Part shown: piece by piece, positions 1-8,793 of the stretch | Layout of the letters: each line of letters begins with the position of its first letter | How positions within the stretch are numbered: position 1 is the first letter of the stretch | Assembly: GCF_039536245.1 (NCBI RefSeq) | Contig: NZ_BAAAYN010000044.1 | Coordinates: 258,230-322,229, forward strand | Length of the DNA: 64,000 nt | Direction of reading: 5' to 3' | From: Cryptosporangium minutisporangium | GTDB lineage: Bacteria > Actinomycetota > Actinomycetes > Mycobacteriales > Cryptosporangiaceae | The notes under the pieces: model-generated | The model's database searches: none | Told to the model about the DNA's origin: nothing | Seen by the model: the letters and a program-made list of their open reading frames with translations, nothing else | Program-made: the position numbers and the translations under genes

Positions 1-44
1 GTCGGTCGTAGTTGACACAACGGTGCGACGAAACGGAGACCGGC

Positions 45-407
45 ATGACCGAGAACGCGACGACCGAGCGCAGGCCGCAGTACGCGGTGTTCATCTACGA
101 GGCCGTCCCGCCGGAGGACCTGCCGCCGGACGTGATGGCGGGCCACATCGGCCTGCCCGAGAAGATCGCGGCCGCGGGCGGGCGCGTCGTCGCCGGGCTC
201 GGATTCCAGGACCCCTCGACGACCACCGCTGTCCGTGGTGACCTGCTCACCGACGGACCGTTCGTGGAGACGAAGGAGGCGCTGGCCGGCATCTACGTGC
301 TGGAGGCCCGAGACCTCGACCACGCGCTGGAACTCGCCCGGATGACGCCGATCGTCAGCGGCGGCGTCGAGGTGCGGCCGCTGGTCGATTTCCAGGTGCT
401 GCCCTGA
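45..407 (+). CDS. DGPF/YCII-related domain protein
   Basis: A 120-residue single-domain protein of the YCII-related family. The signature DGPF motif followed by VETKEALAG sits in the middle (about residues 70-82), and a dimeric alpha/beta barrel fold is expected. The ATG at 45 is preferred over an upstream TTG at 12 because GGAG lies at 35-38, just ahead of it. The stop is five bases before the ECF42-type sigma factor, so the two are almost certainly co-transcribed. In actinobacteria DGPF proteins are the standard partners of ECF42 sigma factors; their biochemical activity is not established. Family confident, function unknown. Confidence 0.85.
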   Translation: MTENATTERRPQYAVFIYEAVPPEDLPPDVMAGHIGLPEKIAAAGGRVVAGLGFQDPSTTTAVRGDLLTDGPFVETKEALAGIYVLEARDLDHALELARMTPIVSGGVEVRPLVDFQVLP

Positions 408-412
408 GGGCC

Positions 413-1612
413 GTGCACCAGGCGGTCGCCGACGCGCACCGTCGCGAGTGGGCCGCGGTGCTCGCCGCGACGGTGCGGGTTACCCGTGACCTGGACGTCG
501 CCGAGGAGAGCGTGCAGGACGCGTACGTCTCCGCGCTCTCGGCGTGGGAGCGGGACGGCGTCCCGGACCGTCCGGGAGCCTGGCTGACCACCGCAGCGCG
601 GAACAAGGCGCTGAACGCCCTGGCGCGCCGGCAGACGCTGCGGGCGAAGCTGCCGCTGCTGGTCCTACCGGAGGAGCTCACCGTGCCGGAGGCGATCCCC
701 GACGACCGCCTCCGCCTGGTCTTCACCTGCTGCCACCCGGCGCTCTCCGCCGAGGCGCGGATCGGGTTGACGCTGCGTCTGGTGTGCGGTGTCAGCACGG
801 CGGACGTGGCGTCTGCCTTCCTGGTCCCGGAAGCCACGATGGCGGCCCGGATCACCCGCGCCAAGAAGAAGATCGCCGCAGCCAGGATCCCCTACCGGGT
901 GCCGGAAAGCGACGAGCTGCCTGCCCGGCTGGACTCCGTGCTGACCGTCGTCCACCTGCTCGCGACCACCGGCCACACCGCGCCGTCCGGCGACGCGCTG
1001 GTCCGCATCGACCTCGCCGAGCGCGCGCTGGACCTGGCCCGGCTGCTGCACGCGCTGCTTCCGGAGGAGGCCGAGGTCGCCGGATTGGTCGCGCTGCTCC
1101 TCGTCCACCGGGCCCGGGAAGGAACCCGCACCGACGAGGCCGGCCGGCTGGTTCCCCTCGCGGATCAGGACCGGTCGGCCTGGGACCGGAACCTGATCGC
1201 GGAGGCCGACCAGCTGGTGGTGCGCGCCTTGCTGGCCGGCCCGCCGGGCCGGTTCACGCTGCAGGCCGCGATCGCGGCCCTGCACGCCCAGGCGCCCAGC
1301 TACGCCGAGACCGACTGGCCCCAGATCCGGACGCTCTACGACGCGCTGCTCCGGGTGTGGCGGACACCGGTGGTGGCGCTCAACCGGGCGGTCGCCGTCG
1401 CGATGGTGGACGGCCCCGCGGCAGGTCTCGCCGCGGTGGAGGTCCTCGAAGCGAGCGGCGAGCTGGCGGGCTACCACTACCTGCCCGCGGCCAAGGCCGA
1501 CTTCCTCCGCCGCCTGGGCCGTTTCGCCGAGGCGGCCGACGCGTACGCGGCCGCCCTGGCCCTCACCGACAACGCCGCCGAGCAGGATTTCCTCCGGGAC
1601 CGACTGGGATAA
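413..1612 (+). CDS. ECF42-type RNA polymerase sigma factor with C-terminal TPR-like extension
   Basis: A 399-residue sigma factor, about twice the length of a plain ECF sigma. Region sigma2 (about residues 10-75, with DLDVAEESVQDAYVSALSAW) and sigma4 (about 100-157, ending in RITRAKKKI) are followed by some 200 residues of helical, TPR-like sequence, the hallmark of group ECF42. No membrane anti-sigma gene is adjacent, as expected for this group, where the C-terminal extension takes a regulatory part. The GTG start lies five bases after the DGPF gene stop, with GAGGG overlapping that stop, suggesting translational coupling. It probably autoregulates the DGPF-sigma pair; the promoter lies at or before the window edge. 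Confidence 0.9.
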   Translation: MHQAVADAHRREWAAVLAATVRVTRDLDVAEESVQDAYVSALSAWERDGVPDRPGAWLTTAARNKALNALARRQTLRAKLPLLVLPEELTVPEAIPDDRLRLVFTCCHPALSAEARIGLTLRLVCGVSTADVASAFLVPEATMAARITRAKKKIAAARIPYRVPESDELPARLDSVLTVVHLLATTGHTAPSGDALVRIDLAERALDLARLLHALLPEEAEVAGLVALLLVHRAREGTRTDEAGRLVPLADQDRSAWDRNLIAEADQLVVRALLAGPPGRFTLQAAIAALHAQAPSYAETDWPQIRTLYDALLRVWRTPVVALNRAVAVAMVDGPAAGLAAVEVLEASGELAGYHYLPAAKADFLRRLGRFAEAADAYAAALALTDNAAEQDFLRDRLG

Positions 1613-1669
1613 CCGGGACCTTTCGCTGAAACGGTTCAGGCGCCGTGCGCTCGCTAGTACGGTCACGGC

Positions 1670-4414
1670 GTGGCGCTGTGGGGGCGGGACGCGGAGCAGG
1701 CCGAACTCGATTCCGTGCTGGCATCGCTGGGCGATGGGCTCAGCCGGGCACTGGTCCTGCGGGGCGAGGCGGGCATCGGCAAGACAGCACTGCTGGACTA
1801 CGTGGCGTCCGCCGCCGACAGTGAGGTCCGTGTCCTGCGGGTGGCCGGCGTCGAGGAGGAGACCGACTTCCCGTTCGCCGCGCTGCACCGGATGCTGATC
1901 CCGTTCTTCGACCTCCGCGACCGTCTCCCCGCCCTGCAACGGGACGCTCTGCTGGTCGCCTGCGGGCTGGCCGATGGCCCGCCGGCCGACCGGCATCTAG
2001 TGAGCCTGGCCGCGCTCGCCCTGTTGGCCGAGGCGGCATCCGACGGCCCGCTGCTCTGCTGCATCGACGACGCCCAATGGCTGGACGCCGATTCGGTGGT
2101 CGCCTTCGCGTTCGTCGCCAGGCGGGTGCACGCCGAGAGCATCGGGCTGGTGTTCGCCGTCCGTACCGGGACGCCGTTCACGGCGCTGGACGGCCTACCC
2201 TGCGTCGACCTCGAAGGACTCTCGGACGCAGCGGCCGGACAGGTGCTGCGGGCGGTCGTACCCGGTGCGCTGGACCGTCGAGTGGCCGACCAGATCGTCA
2301 GGGCCACCGGCGGCAACCCGCTGGCGCTCAGCGACCTTGGAGCAGAGTTGACCGCCGACCAGCTACGCGGGGGGCGTCAGCTGCCCGAGCCGTTGCCGAT
2401 CGGGACCCGCTTGGAGGCGCACTACCGCCGTCAGGTCGACGCGCTGCCGGAGGACACCCGAACCTGGTTACTGCTGGCGGCGGCGGAGCCGACCGGCCAC
2501 TTCGGGCGGATCAACGCCGCCGCGGCCGCGCTGGGACTGCCCGCGGACGCGCCCGAGCCCGCGGAGGCCGCTCGCCTGGCGTCGATCACGACCGAAGTCC
2601 GTTTCCGGCATCCGCTCGTACGGTCGGCCGTTTACAGCGGAGCGCCACCGGCCGATCGTCGCGCCGCCCACCGGGCGCTGGCGTCCGCGACGACCGCGGC
2701 TTCCGAGGCCGACCGGCGGGCCTGGCATCTGGCCGCGGCGGCTCTCGGACCGGACGGGGCCGTCGCCGACGAGCTCGAACGTTGTGCGGAACGGGCGGCA
2801 GCCCGCGGTGGATATGCCGCGCGGGTGAGCTTCCTGGCCCGCGCCGCCGAGCTGACCGTCGACGATCGGCAGCGCGCTCGGCGGTCAGTGGTGGCCGCCC
2901 AGGCCGCAGTGACGGCCGGCGCGCCGCTGCAGGCGCGGACGCTGCTCGACGGACTCGACCCGGCATGGCTCGACGACGTCGACCGGGGCCGGGCGCTGAT
3001 CGCCCGCGCCTACGCGGGCATCACGATGGGCGACGGCGCGGTGGCCGACGCCGCCGCGATGTGCCTCGCGGCGGCAGAGGCGTTCGGTGAGCGCGCACCC
3101 GATCTGGCCCGGCTGGCGCTGTTTCGGGCCGTGCAGTGGGCGATCAACGCCGAGCACCTCCTCCGCGGAACGACGGTGACCGCGATGGCGGACGCGATCC
3201 TGGCCCATCCGTGGCCCGATCCGCTCATCGAGTCCCGGGACCTGCTCGCGGTCGGGTTCGCCACGGTGGCCGCGCACGGCTACGAACAGGGCGCGCCGCT
3301 CCTGGCGCGCGGCGTCGAGGCACTGCTCGCCGAGGGCACCACTGACGCGCAGCACCTGGAGCAATGGGTCGTCGCGGTGACGGCCTGCATGATCCGGCGA
3401 GACTACGTGTCAGCCGACGCCGTGGAGCGCCGCGCCATCGACGTCGCCCGGCGGACCGGCGCGCTGTGGGAGCTCGACGTCGCGCTCTACACCTACTCGA
3501 TGGCGAACACCGAGCTGGGACGGCTCGACGTCGCGGAGCAACTGGTGATCGAGGGGCACCAGATCCGGTCGGCGCTCGGTGCGACCGCCGAGCAGTGGGA
3601 GGTCTACCAGCACCCCGAGTTGCTGGCCTGGCGCGCATCCGCGGAGTACCTGCCGCAACGGCTCGAAGCCATCGCGGATGCCTCGGTGCCGCTGGGCCAC
3701 GGTGCGGTGGTGCGAATCGCCCGCTTCGCCGAAGCCCTCCTGGCGCTGGGCACCGGACGCTACCCGGAGGCCTGCACGACTCTTCGGCGACTGATCGACG
3801 GTGACGAGCTCTGCGTCCACACCCGAGTGTTGGCGGACCTCGTGGAAGCCGCGATCCGGTCGGGCGACCGGGTGCTGGCCGAGCGTGCTCTGGCGATGCT
3901 GGACACCCGGGCGAGCGCAGCCGGAACACCGTGGATGGAGTGCCTGTTCATCCGCTCCCGGGCGCTGCTCACGCACGGCGACGTCGCCGAGGACTGCTAC
4001 CGCGAGGCGGTCGACCGGCTGACCAGGACCGAGGCCCGGCTCGACCTCGCCAGGGCGCACCTGCTCTACGGCGAGTGGCTGCGCCGGGAGAAGCGCCGCC
4101 GGGACGCGCGCGACCAACTTCGGTCCGCGGTGGCGTTGTTCGAGGACATCGGTGCCGCCGCGTTCGCCGAGCGGGCCCGCCGGGAACTGGCCGCAACCGG
4201 TGAGACCGCGCAGCGCGGACCCGAACCGCAGCGATCCGCGCTGACGCCGCAGGAAGCCACGATCGCCGCGCTCGCCCGCGACGGTGCCACGAACGCCGAG
4301 ATCGCGGCCACGCTCTTCCTCAGCGCGAGCACCGTCGACTACCACCTCCGAAAGGTGTTCCGGAAGCTCGAGGTGACGTCCCGCCGGCAACTGCGGCAGG
4401 CTTACCCGGATTAA
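1670..4414 (+). CDS. LAL-type LuxR family ATPase regulator
   Basis: A 914-residue large ATP-binding LuxR-family regulator. An N-terminal AAA-like ATPase carries Walker [10 protein letters not shown] (residues 32-40) and a Walker B-like strand [10 protein letters not shown] (128-137). A long helical repeat region follows, and a LuxR helix-turn-helix occupies the last 57 residues (from [11 protein letters not shown]). Such proteins act as cytoplasmic ATP-dependent transcription activators, often of secondary-metabolism or catabolic genes. It lies 57 bases after the ECF42 gene and 56 bases before a hydrolase on the same strand. Its effector and targets cannot be read from sequence; the adjacent hydrolase pair is the obvious candidate. 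A second LAL protein is at 8794-11574 on the other strand. Confidence 0.88.
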   Translation: MALWGRDAEQAELDSVLASLGDGLSRALVLRGEAGIGKTALLDYVASAADSEVRVLRVAGVEEETDFPFAALHRMLIPFFDLRDRLPALQRDALLVACGLADGPPADRHLVSLAALALLAEAASDGPLLCCIDDAQWLDADSVVAFAFVARRVHAESIGLVFAVRTGTPFTALDGLPCVDLEGLSDAAAGQVLRAVVPGALDRRVADQIVRATGGNPLALSDLGAELTADQLRGGRQLPEPLPIGTRLEAHYRRQVDALPEDTRTWLLLAAAEPTGHFGRINAAAAALGLPADAPEPAEAARLASITTEVRFRHPLVRSAVYSGAPPADRRAAHRALASATTAASEADRRAWHLAAAALGPDGAVADELERCAERAAARGGYAARVSFLARAAELTVDDRQRARRSVVAAQAAVTAGAPLQARTLLDGLDPAWLDDVDRGRALIARAYAGITMGDGAVADAAAMCLAAAEAFGERAPDLARLALFRAVQWAINAEHLLRGTTVTAMADAILAHPWPDPLIESRDLLAVGFATVAAHGYEQGAPLLARGVEALLAEGTTDAQHLEQWVVAVTACMIRRDYVSADAVERRAIDVARRTGALWELDVALYTYSMANTELGRLDVAEQLVIEGHQIRSALGATAEQWEVYQHPELLAWRASAEYLPQRLEAIADASVPLGHGAVVRIARFAEALLALGTGRYPEACTTLRRLIDGDELCVHTRVLADLVEAAIRSGDRVLAERALAMLDTRASAAGTPWMECLFIRSRALLTHGDVAEDCYREAVDRLTRTEARLDLARAHLLYGEWLRREKRRRDARDQLRSAVALFEDIGAAAFAERARRELAATGETAQRGPEPQRSALTPQEATIAALARDGATNAEIAATLFLSASTVDYHLRKVFRKLEVTSRRQLRQAYPD

Positions 4415-4470
4415 GGACTACGCGTTTCACGGGATACGAGCGCGCCACCGCCACCGCCACCATCAACGGC

Positions 4471-5295
4471 ATGCCCTTCCTCACCGCCGCCGACGGCGCG
4501 CAGATCTTCTACAAGGACTGGGGCGCCGGTAATCCCGTCGTCCTGAGCCACGGTTGGCCACTGAACTCCGACAGCTGGGAAGCGCAGATGCTCTTCCTGG
4601 CCTCCCGCGGCTACCGCGTCATCGCCCACGACCGTCGCGGACACGGGCGGTCGGATCAGACGTGGCACGGCAACGAGATGGACACCTACGCCGACGACCT
4701 CGCCGCGCTGATCGAGATGCTCGACCTGCAGGGTGCCACGCTGATCGGCTTCTCCACGGGCGGTGGTGAGGTCGCCCGGTACGTCGGCCGGCACGGCACC
4801 GCCCGGGTGGCCCGGGTTGCGCTGGTGGCCGCCGTCCCGCCGTTGATGCTTCAGACGGACGACAACCCGGGCGGCGTCCCGAGCGAGGTCTTCGACGATC
4901 TGCGAGCGGGATCACTGGCCGACCGATCCCAGCTCTACAAAGACCTGGCCGACGGCCCGTTCTTCGGCGCGAACCGGCCCGGCGCCAGCCCGTCCCAGGG
5001 CATGCGGGACGCGTTCTGGCGCCAAGGACTCCAGGCCGGTCACCGTGGCGCCTACGAATGCATCGCGGCGTTCTCCGCCACCGATTTCCGGTCCGATCTC
5101 GACAAGTTCGACGTCCCGACGCTGGTCATCCACGGCGACGACGACCAGGTCGTCCCGTTCGCGGTCGGCGGCAGTGCCTCAGCGGCCCGGATCAAGGACG
5201 CGGAATTGAAGGTCTACGCCGGGGCACCGCACGGACTCACCGACACCCACAAAGACGAGCTCAACGCCGATCTCCTCGCCTTCCTCCAGTCGTAA
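4471..5295 (+). CDS. Alpha/beta hydrolase, non-heme chloroperoxidase-like
   Basis: A 274-residue cytosolic alpha/beta hydrolase resembling the cofactor-free chloroperoxidase/esterase group. The oxyanion region is SHGWP (26-30), the nucleophile elbow is GFSTGGGE with Ser95, the acid is Asp225 in GDDDQVVP and the base is His254 in GAPHG. The usual His before the catalytic Ser is Phe here. No good ribosome binding site precedes the ATG, so a leaderless or coupled start is possible. A second hydrolase follows nine bases after the stop, suggesting an operon. Substrate unknown; esterase or perhydrolase activity is the family expectation. Confidence 0.85.
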   Translation: MPFLTAADGAQIFYKDWGAGNPVVLSHGWPLNSDSWEAQMLFLASRGYRVIAHDRRGHGRSDQTWHGNEMDTYADDLAALIEMLDLQGATLIGFSTGGGEVARYVGRHGTARVARVALVAAVPPLMLQTDDNPGGVPSEVFDDLRAGSLADRSQLYKDLADGPFFGANRPGASPSQGMRDAFWRQGLQAGHRGAYECIAAFSATDFRSDLDKFDVPTLVIHGDDDQVVPFAVGGSASAARIKDAELKVYAGAPHGLTDTHKDELNADLLAFLQS

Positions 5296-5304
5296 GGAAT
5301 TGCC

Positions 5305-6102
5305 ATGACTGACACGATCGTCCTTGTCCACGGCCTCTGGATGACCCCGCGCTCCTGGGAGAACTGGGTCGAGTACTACAGCGCGCGCGGCTACCGCGTT
5401 CTCACTCCCGGCTATCCCGGTTTCGAGATCGAGGTCGAGGCCCTCCGCGAGAAGCCGGAGATCATCGCGAACCTGACTGTCCCGGAGACCGTCGAGCACC
5501 TGGCCGGCGTGATCGAGGCGCTGGACGCTCCGCCGATCCTGATGGGACATTCGTTCGGCGGAACGCTCACTCAGCTCCTGCTGGCCCGCGGGCTGGGCAG
5601 CGCCGCAGTGGTGGTCAACTCCGCGCCGACCGAGGGCGTCCACGTCACGCCACTCTCGCAGGTAAAGTCGCTGTTTCCGGCGCTGAAGAACCCGGCGAAC
5701 TTCCACCGCGCGGTGGGCTTCACCAAGGAGGAGTTCCACTACGCGTTCGCGAATACGCTGTCCCGCGAGGAGTCCGACCGGGTTTGGGAGAAATACGCGA
5801 TTCCGGCGCCGGGCAACTGGGTCTGGGCCTACGGCCTGATCGCGAACCTCAAGCCCGGACACCAGGAGACCTGGGTCGACTACGACAACAACAAGGTGCC
5901 GCTGCTCTTTATCGGCGGCGGCGCGGACCACATCATGCCGCCGTCGGTCAACAAGTCGAACGCGAAGCACTACGCTAAGTCGCCGGTCCCGGCCGAGTAC
6001 CACGAGTTCCCGGGGCGCTCGCACTGGACGTGCGCCGAGCCCGGTTGGGAGGCGGTTGCCGACTACGCCCTGGACTGGGCGCTGAAGCACCGCCGAGCCT
6101 GA
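5305..6102 (+). CDS. Alpha/beta hydrolase
   Basis: A 265-residue alpha/beta hydrolase with VLVHGLW at the N-terminus (oxyanion hole), nucleophile elbow GHSFGG with Ser83, and a likely acid/base pair Asp208 (GGGADHIMP) and His240 (GRSHW). AAGGA lies 6-8 bases ahead of the ATG, and the gene starts nine bases after the preceding hydrolase, so they probably share a transcript. The two proteins are only distantly alike and are not a recent duplication. A bidirectional terminator follows at 6115-6145. The substrate is unknown. Confidence 0.85.
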   Translation: MTDTIVLVHGLWMTPRSWENWVEYYSARGYRVLTPGYPGFEIEVEALREKPEIIANLTVPETVEHLAGVIEALDAPPILMGHSFGGTLTQLLLARGLGSAAVVVNSAPTEGVHVTPLSQVKSLFPALKNPANFHRAVGFTKEEFHYAFANTLSREESDRVWEKYAIPAPGNWVWAYGLIANLKPGHQETWVDYDNNKVPLLFIGGGADHIMPPSVNKSNAKHYAKSPVPAEYHEFPGRSHWTCAEPGWEAVADYALDWALKHRRA

Positions 6103-6114
6103 TCCGTATCCACG

Positions 6115-6145
6115 ACGGCCCGGCCAACAACCGCGGCCGGGCCGT
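6115..6145. terminator. Bidirectional hairpin terminator
   Basis: Perfect 11-bp stem (ACGGCCCGGCC / GGCCGGGCCGT) with a nine-base loop, placed between the convergent stops of the hydrolase (6102) and the DeoR regulator (6149). No T-tract, as is common for actinobacterial terminators. Confidence 0.75.
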
Positions 6146-6148
6146 CCC

Positions 6149-6910
6149 TCAGCCTTCTGCCGGAATCACCGGGACACCGGTGGCGGTGATGTCGCGTAGA
6201 GCGGGGTGGTCGGCTACGACGTCGGTGACGACGCCGGCGACGTCGGCCAACGGAAGCACGGCGAATCGCGACGCGGCACCGATTTTCTCGGCGCTGGCCA
6301 GCACGTAGGTGTCGGCGGAGCGGCGGGACAGAGCGCGCTTCATCGCGGCCTCGTCGGCGTCGCCGGTCGTGAGACCCGCGGTGGCGTGCACGCCGGTCAC
6401 GCCCATCAGGAACACCTCCGCGTTGACGCCGGCCGCCGCCTCGACCGCGGCGGCTCCGCAGGCGACCGCCGAGTGTTTGAAGATCCGCCCACCGATCACG
6501 TGGATCTCGATCTCCGGGTGGTCGACGAGCGCGGCCGCCACGGTGGGGCTGTGGGTGACGACAGTGGCGCGCAGATTCGCCGGCAGCGCACGAGCCACCG
6601 CGAGCGCCGTGGTGCCGCCGTCGAGGATCGCGGTGGAGCCGGGCGTGATCAGCTGCGCCGCCCGCGCGGCGACACGCTGCTTGCTGTCCGTCTGCACGTT
6701 TGTGCGCGTTTGCAGGTCGGCAATCGCCGGGGAGACGGGCAGTGCACCGCCGTACACCCGCTGGCACAAACCGGCAGCGGCCATCTCGCGGAGGTCGCGC
6801 CGGATACTGTCCTCGGAAATTCGCAGCTCAGCGGCGATGTCCTTGGCCACGATCCGGCCGTCTGACCGCAACCGGCTGAGAAGTAGTTCTTGGCGCTGAG
6901 CGGCGAGCAT
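6149..6910 (-). CDS. DeoR family transcriptional regulator
   Basis: A 253-residue DeoR/GlpR-type repressor. The N-terminal winged HTH contains RQELLLSRLRSDGRIVAKD and ISEDSIRRDLREM, followed by the characteristic YGGALP linker, then a DeoR sensor domain of the phosphosugar-isomerase-like fold. The start at 6910 is chosen because GAGGGA sits 7 bases upstream; a longer open frame to 6946 would run through the operator. It is divergent from the DUF4406 gene, 47 bases apart, with a perfect inverted repeat between them, so autorepression and control of that neighbour are likely. The ligand is probably a phosphorylated sugar or nucleoside by family precedent. Confidence 0.88.
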   Translation of the reverse strand: MLAAQRQELLLSRLRSDGRIVAKDIAAELRISEDSIRRDLREMAAAGLCQRVYGGALPVSPAIADLQTRTNVQTDSKQRVAARAAQLITPGSTAILDGGTTALAVARALPANLRATVVTHSPTVAAALVDHPEIEIHVIGGRIFKHSAVACGAAAVEAAAGVNAEVFLMGVTGVHATAGLTTGDADEAAMKRALSRRSADTYVLASAEKIGAASRFAVLPLADVAGVVTDVVADHPALRDITATGVPVIPAEG

Positions 6911-6927
6911 GCGTAATCCCTCTTGTT

Positions 6928-6945
6928 TGTGCACGGTCTTGCACA
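6928..6945. promoter_or_regulatory. Palindromic operator between DeoR and DUF4406 genes
   Basis: Perfect inverted repeat TGTGCA - six bases - TGCACA in the 47-bp divergent intergenic space. It lies 17 bases upstream of the DeoR start and 12 bases upstream of the DUF4406 start, a natural binding site for the DeoR protein covering both promoters. Confidence 0.65.
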
Positions 6946-6957
6946 TAGGCTACGCCC

Positions 6958-7344
6958 ATGACGACGACGAAGCCACTGATGATCCTGATCGCCGGCCCTT
7001 ATCGTTCCGGCACCGGTGACGATCCCGAGCTGATGACCGCCAACCTGCGGAGATTGGAAGAGGCCGCGTGGCCGATCTTCCGGGCCGGTCACGTACCGAT
7101 GATCGGCGAGTGGGTCGCGCTGCCCGTTCTGCACGGTGCCGGTGGCGCCGGTCCGACCGACCCGATCGCCGAGCAGGTGATGTACCCGACCGCACAGCGG
7201 CTGCTCCAACACTGCGACGCCGTCCTGCGCCTGCCCGGTGTGTCGACCGGCGCCGACCAGGACGTCGCGATCGCGCACGAGCGAGGCCTGCCGGTCTGGT
7301 ACCGACTCGAAGAGGTCCCGGGCCTCGAGGTTCCCGCGGCCTGA
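6958..7344 (+). CDS. DUF4406 / nucleoside deoxyribosyltransferase-like protein
   Basis: A 128-residue protein with LIAGPYRSGTGDD near the N-terminus, GEWVALP, and ST-GADQDVAIA near the C-terminus, the pattern of DUF4406 proteins, which belong to the nucleoside 2-deoxyribosyltransferase-like fold. It probably binds or cleaves a nucleoside-like ligand, but no substrate is known for the family. Its divergent pairing with a DeoR regulator fits a nucleoside or sugar-linked function. The 5' leader is only about a dozen bases past the operator, with no clear ribosome binding site, so translation may be leaderless. Confidence 0.75.
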   Translation: MTTTKPLMILIAGPYRSGTGDDPELMTANLRRLEEAAWPIFRAGHVPMIGEWVALPVLHGAGGAGPTDPIAEQVMYPTAQRLLQHCDAVLRLPGVSTGADQDVAIAHERGLPVWYRLEEVPGLEVPAA

Positions 7345-7360
7345 CCGTAGCCTTGGCGGC

Positions 7361-7741
7361 GTGAACGCCGTGGACGAGATCGGGCGCAGCAAGTACGTCA
7401 GCCTCACGACCTTTCGGAAGGACGGCACGCCGGTGGCGACGCCGGTGTGGCACGTCGCGCACGGCGGCGAGCTGTACGTCGTCACCGAAGCGAAGTCGTG
7501 GAAGGTCAAGCGGATCCGGAACAACCCGCAGGTACAGGTGACGGTCTGTGATCTGCGCGGGAAGACGGCACCGGACGCGCCGACCGCGTCCGGTACCGCG
7601 CGCCTGCTCGACGACGCCGGCACGGCGCAGGCGCGGAAGCTGTTGGCGCAGAAGTACATCCTGTCCCGGCTCGGGAACGGGTTCGCGCGCCTTCTGCGCC
7701 TGCGGCGTCCGCCGATGATCGGAATCGCCGTCCAGCTCTGA
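7361..7741 (+). CDS. PPOX class F420-dependent oxidoreductase
   Basis: A 126-residue split-barrel flavin/F420-binding protein. KYVSLTTFRKDGTPVATPVWHV and LYVVTEAKSWKVKRIRNNPQVQVTV are the classic PPOX F420-type motifs; the basic KVKRIRNN segment is the expected phosphate-binding site of F420. The GTG at 7361 is chosen because the family sequence begins directly after it and longer readings overlap the DUF4406 gene. It is 16 bases downstream of DUF4406 on the same strand. Likely reduces an unsaturated substrate or quinone with F420H2. Confidence 0.85.
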   Translation: MNAVDEIGRSKYVSLTTFRKDGTPVATPVWHVAHGGELYVVTEAKSWKVKRIRNNPQVQVTVCDLRGKTAPDAPTASGTARLLDDAGTAQARKLLAQKYILSRLGNGFARLLRLRRPPMIGIAVQL

Positions 7742-7750
7742 TCTATCCGG

Positions 7751-8335
7751 TCAGGGGGTCCACTTGGGGTCGCGACCCAGGTAGCGCAGCAGCTGTGCCG
7801 CGGCGTCGTCGCTGGGCTGGGCGTCGAGCGCGGGAGCGAACGCGAAGGCCCGCAGCGGCTCGGCGATCGTTTCGGCCGCCGCGGTGAGCTGCTCGGCGAG
7901 CTCCGCGGAGAGCGGCGACGGCTGGCCGGTCGCCACGGCGATGTCCCACGCGTGGATGGCGGCGTCGAGCGCGGCGGCGCCGACGACGATCTCGGCGGAG
8001 AGCGGCCCGATCGGCAGCGGGCACGGCACCTCCGCGGTGCCGGGTGCGACCGCTGCGAGCGCCTGGGCGGTGCTGGTCAGCGCCGACTCGACGAACGTCT
8101 GCTCCTGCCCGGGGCGGTCTTCGGAGGGGTCGAACGGGTTCTCGGTCGGCCCGTCGTTGCCGGTGAGCGCGGCGCCGTAGGCGCGCTGGTCGCCGACCGC
8201 ATGGCGCAGCACCTGAGCGACGTTCCACTGCTCGCACGGCGTGGGCAGGGTCCACGCCTTCTCGTCGACTCCCGCGACGACGGTGCGCAGCGCGCCGTGA
8301 GCCTGCTCCAGGACGGTCCAGCGAGTGGCGTTCAT
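7751..8335 (-). CDS. TIGR03086-family mycothiol-type metal-binding protein
   Basis: A 194-residue protein with LPTPCEQWNVAQVLRHAVG (about residues 29-47), the signature of the TIGR03086 branch of the maleylpyruvate-isomerase/DinB fold, where the His binds a divalent metal and mycothiol is the usual thiol cosubstrate. The ATG at 8335 fits the family N-terminus. Two similar inverted repeats lie upstream (8357-8379 and 8392-8412), so the gene appears tightly regulated, yet no regulator is adjacent. It converges with the F420 oxidoreductase, nine bases between stops. Confidence 0.82.
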   Translation of the reverse strand: MNATRWTVLEQAHGALRTVVAGVDEKAWTLPTPCEQWNVAQVLRHAVGDQRAYGAALTGNDGPTENPFDPSEDRPGQEQTFVESALTSTAQALAAVAPGTAEVPCPLPIGPLSAEIVVGAAALDAAIHAWDIAVATGQPSPLSAELAEQLTAAAETIAEPLRAFAFAPALDAQPSDDAAAQLLRYLGRDPKWTP

Positions 8336-8356
8336 GTGCCGTCTCCTCTGTCTCTG

Positions 8357-8412
8357 GAACGGAACGAACTGTTCCGTTCGAGGCCCAGAGTAGCGGAATG
8401 GATCGTTCCGCT
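8357..8412. promoter_or_regulatory. Two tandem GGAA...TTCC operators upstream of the TIGR03086 gene
   Basis: Two 17-bp sites, CGGAACGAACTGTTCCG (8360-8376) and CGGAATGGATCGTTCCG (8394-8410), sharing the arms CGGAA/TTCCG with dyad symmetry. The first extends to a perfect 9-bp inverted repeat (8357-8379). Their 34-bp spacing is near three helical turns. They look like a TetR-type double operator 22 bases upstream of the start at 8335. Confidence 0.6.
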
Positions 8413-8419
8413 CAAGCTT

Positions 8420-8716
8420 TCAGCCGACTGAATTCGTATCGCTGTGCACGCGGAGCTCGAGGTCGATGAAGGCCGCGATCATCGCCCGGTAGGTGGCCTC
8501 GACCACGTCCTCGTTCGCGTCGGCCTCCGCGGCCAGCGCTCGCACCTTACGAATTACCTGCTCGACCCGGTCGGGAGCACGCACGGCAGCGGTGTCGGTC
8601 TTGAGCTGACCGGCGCGTCGGACGAGCTGCTCGCGCGCGGCGACCAATCCGACGATCTGCCGGTCCAGGTCGTCGATCCCGGCCCGGATTTCTGCCAACT
8701 GCTCCCCGTTATCCAT
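8420..8716 (-). CDS. Chorismate mutase, AroQ class
   Basis: A 98-residue all-helical chorismate mutase, converting chorismate to prephenate for Phe/Tyr synthesis or a secondary pathway. The catalytic positions of the E. coli AroQ domain are kept at the same numbers: Arg11 in EIRAGIDDLD, Arg28 in VAAREQL and Lys39 in GQLKTD, with Asp49-Arg50 close to the usual Asp48/Arg51. The ATG at 8716 gives the correct length. No signal peptide, so cytoplasmic. It stands alone, 77 bases downstream of the LAL regulator on the same strand. A lone mutase beside a LAL regulator might serve a specialised metabolite, but no such genes are in view. Confidence 0.85.
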   Translation of the reverse strand: MDNGEQLAEIRAGIDDLDRQIVGLVAAREQLVRRAGQLKTDTAAVRAPDRVEQVIRKVRALAAEADANEDVVEATYRAMIAAFIDLELRVHSDTNSVG

Positions 8717-8793
8717 GCGCGCCACACTATGCAGCCTGTCGACACCTCTCCGAGGGCTGGGGTGAAGGCCGGCGATGTCCGCCCGTGCGGCCC

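Noticed and set aside
665-1996. A 443-codon open frame on the minus strand opposite the ECF42 gene
   Set aside because: It is antisense to clear coding sequence, has no ribosome binding site or recognisable motif, and such frames are expected opposite GC-rich genes with GC in third positions.
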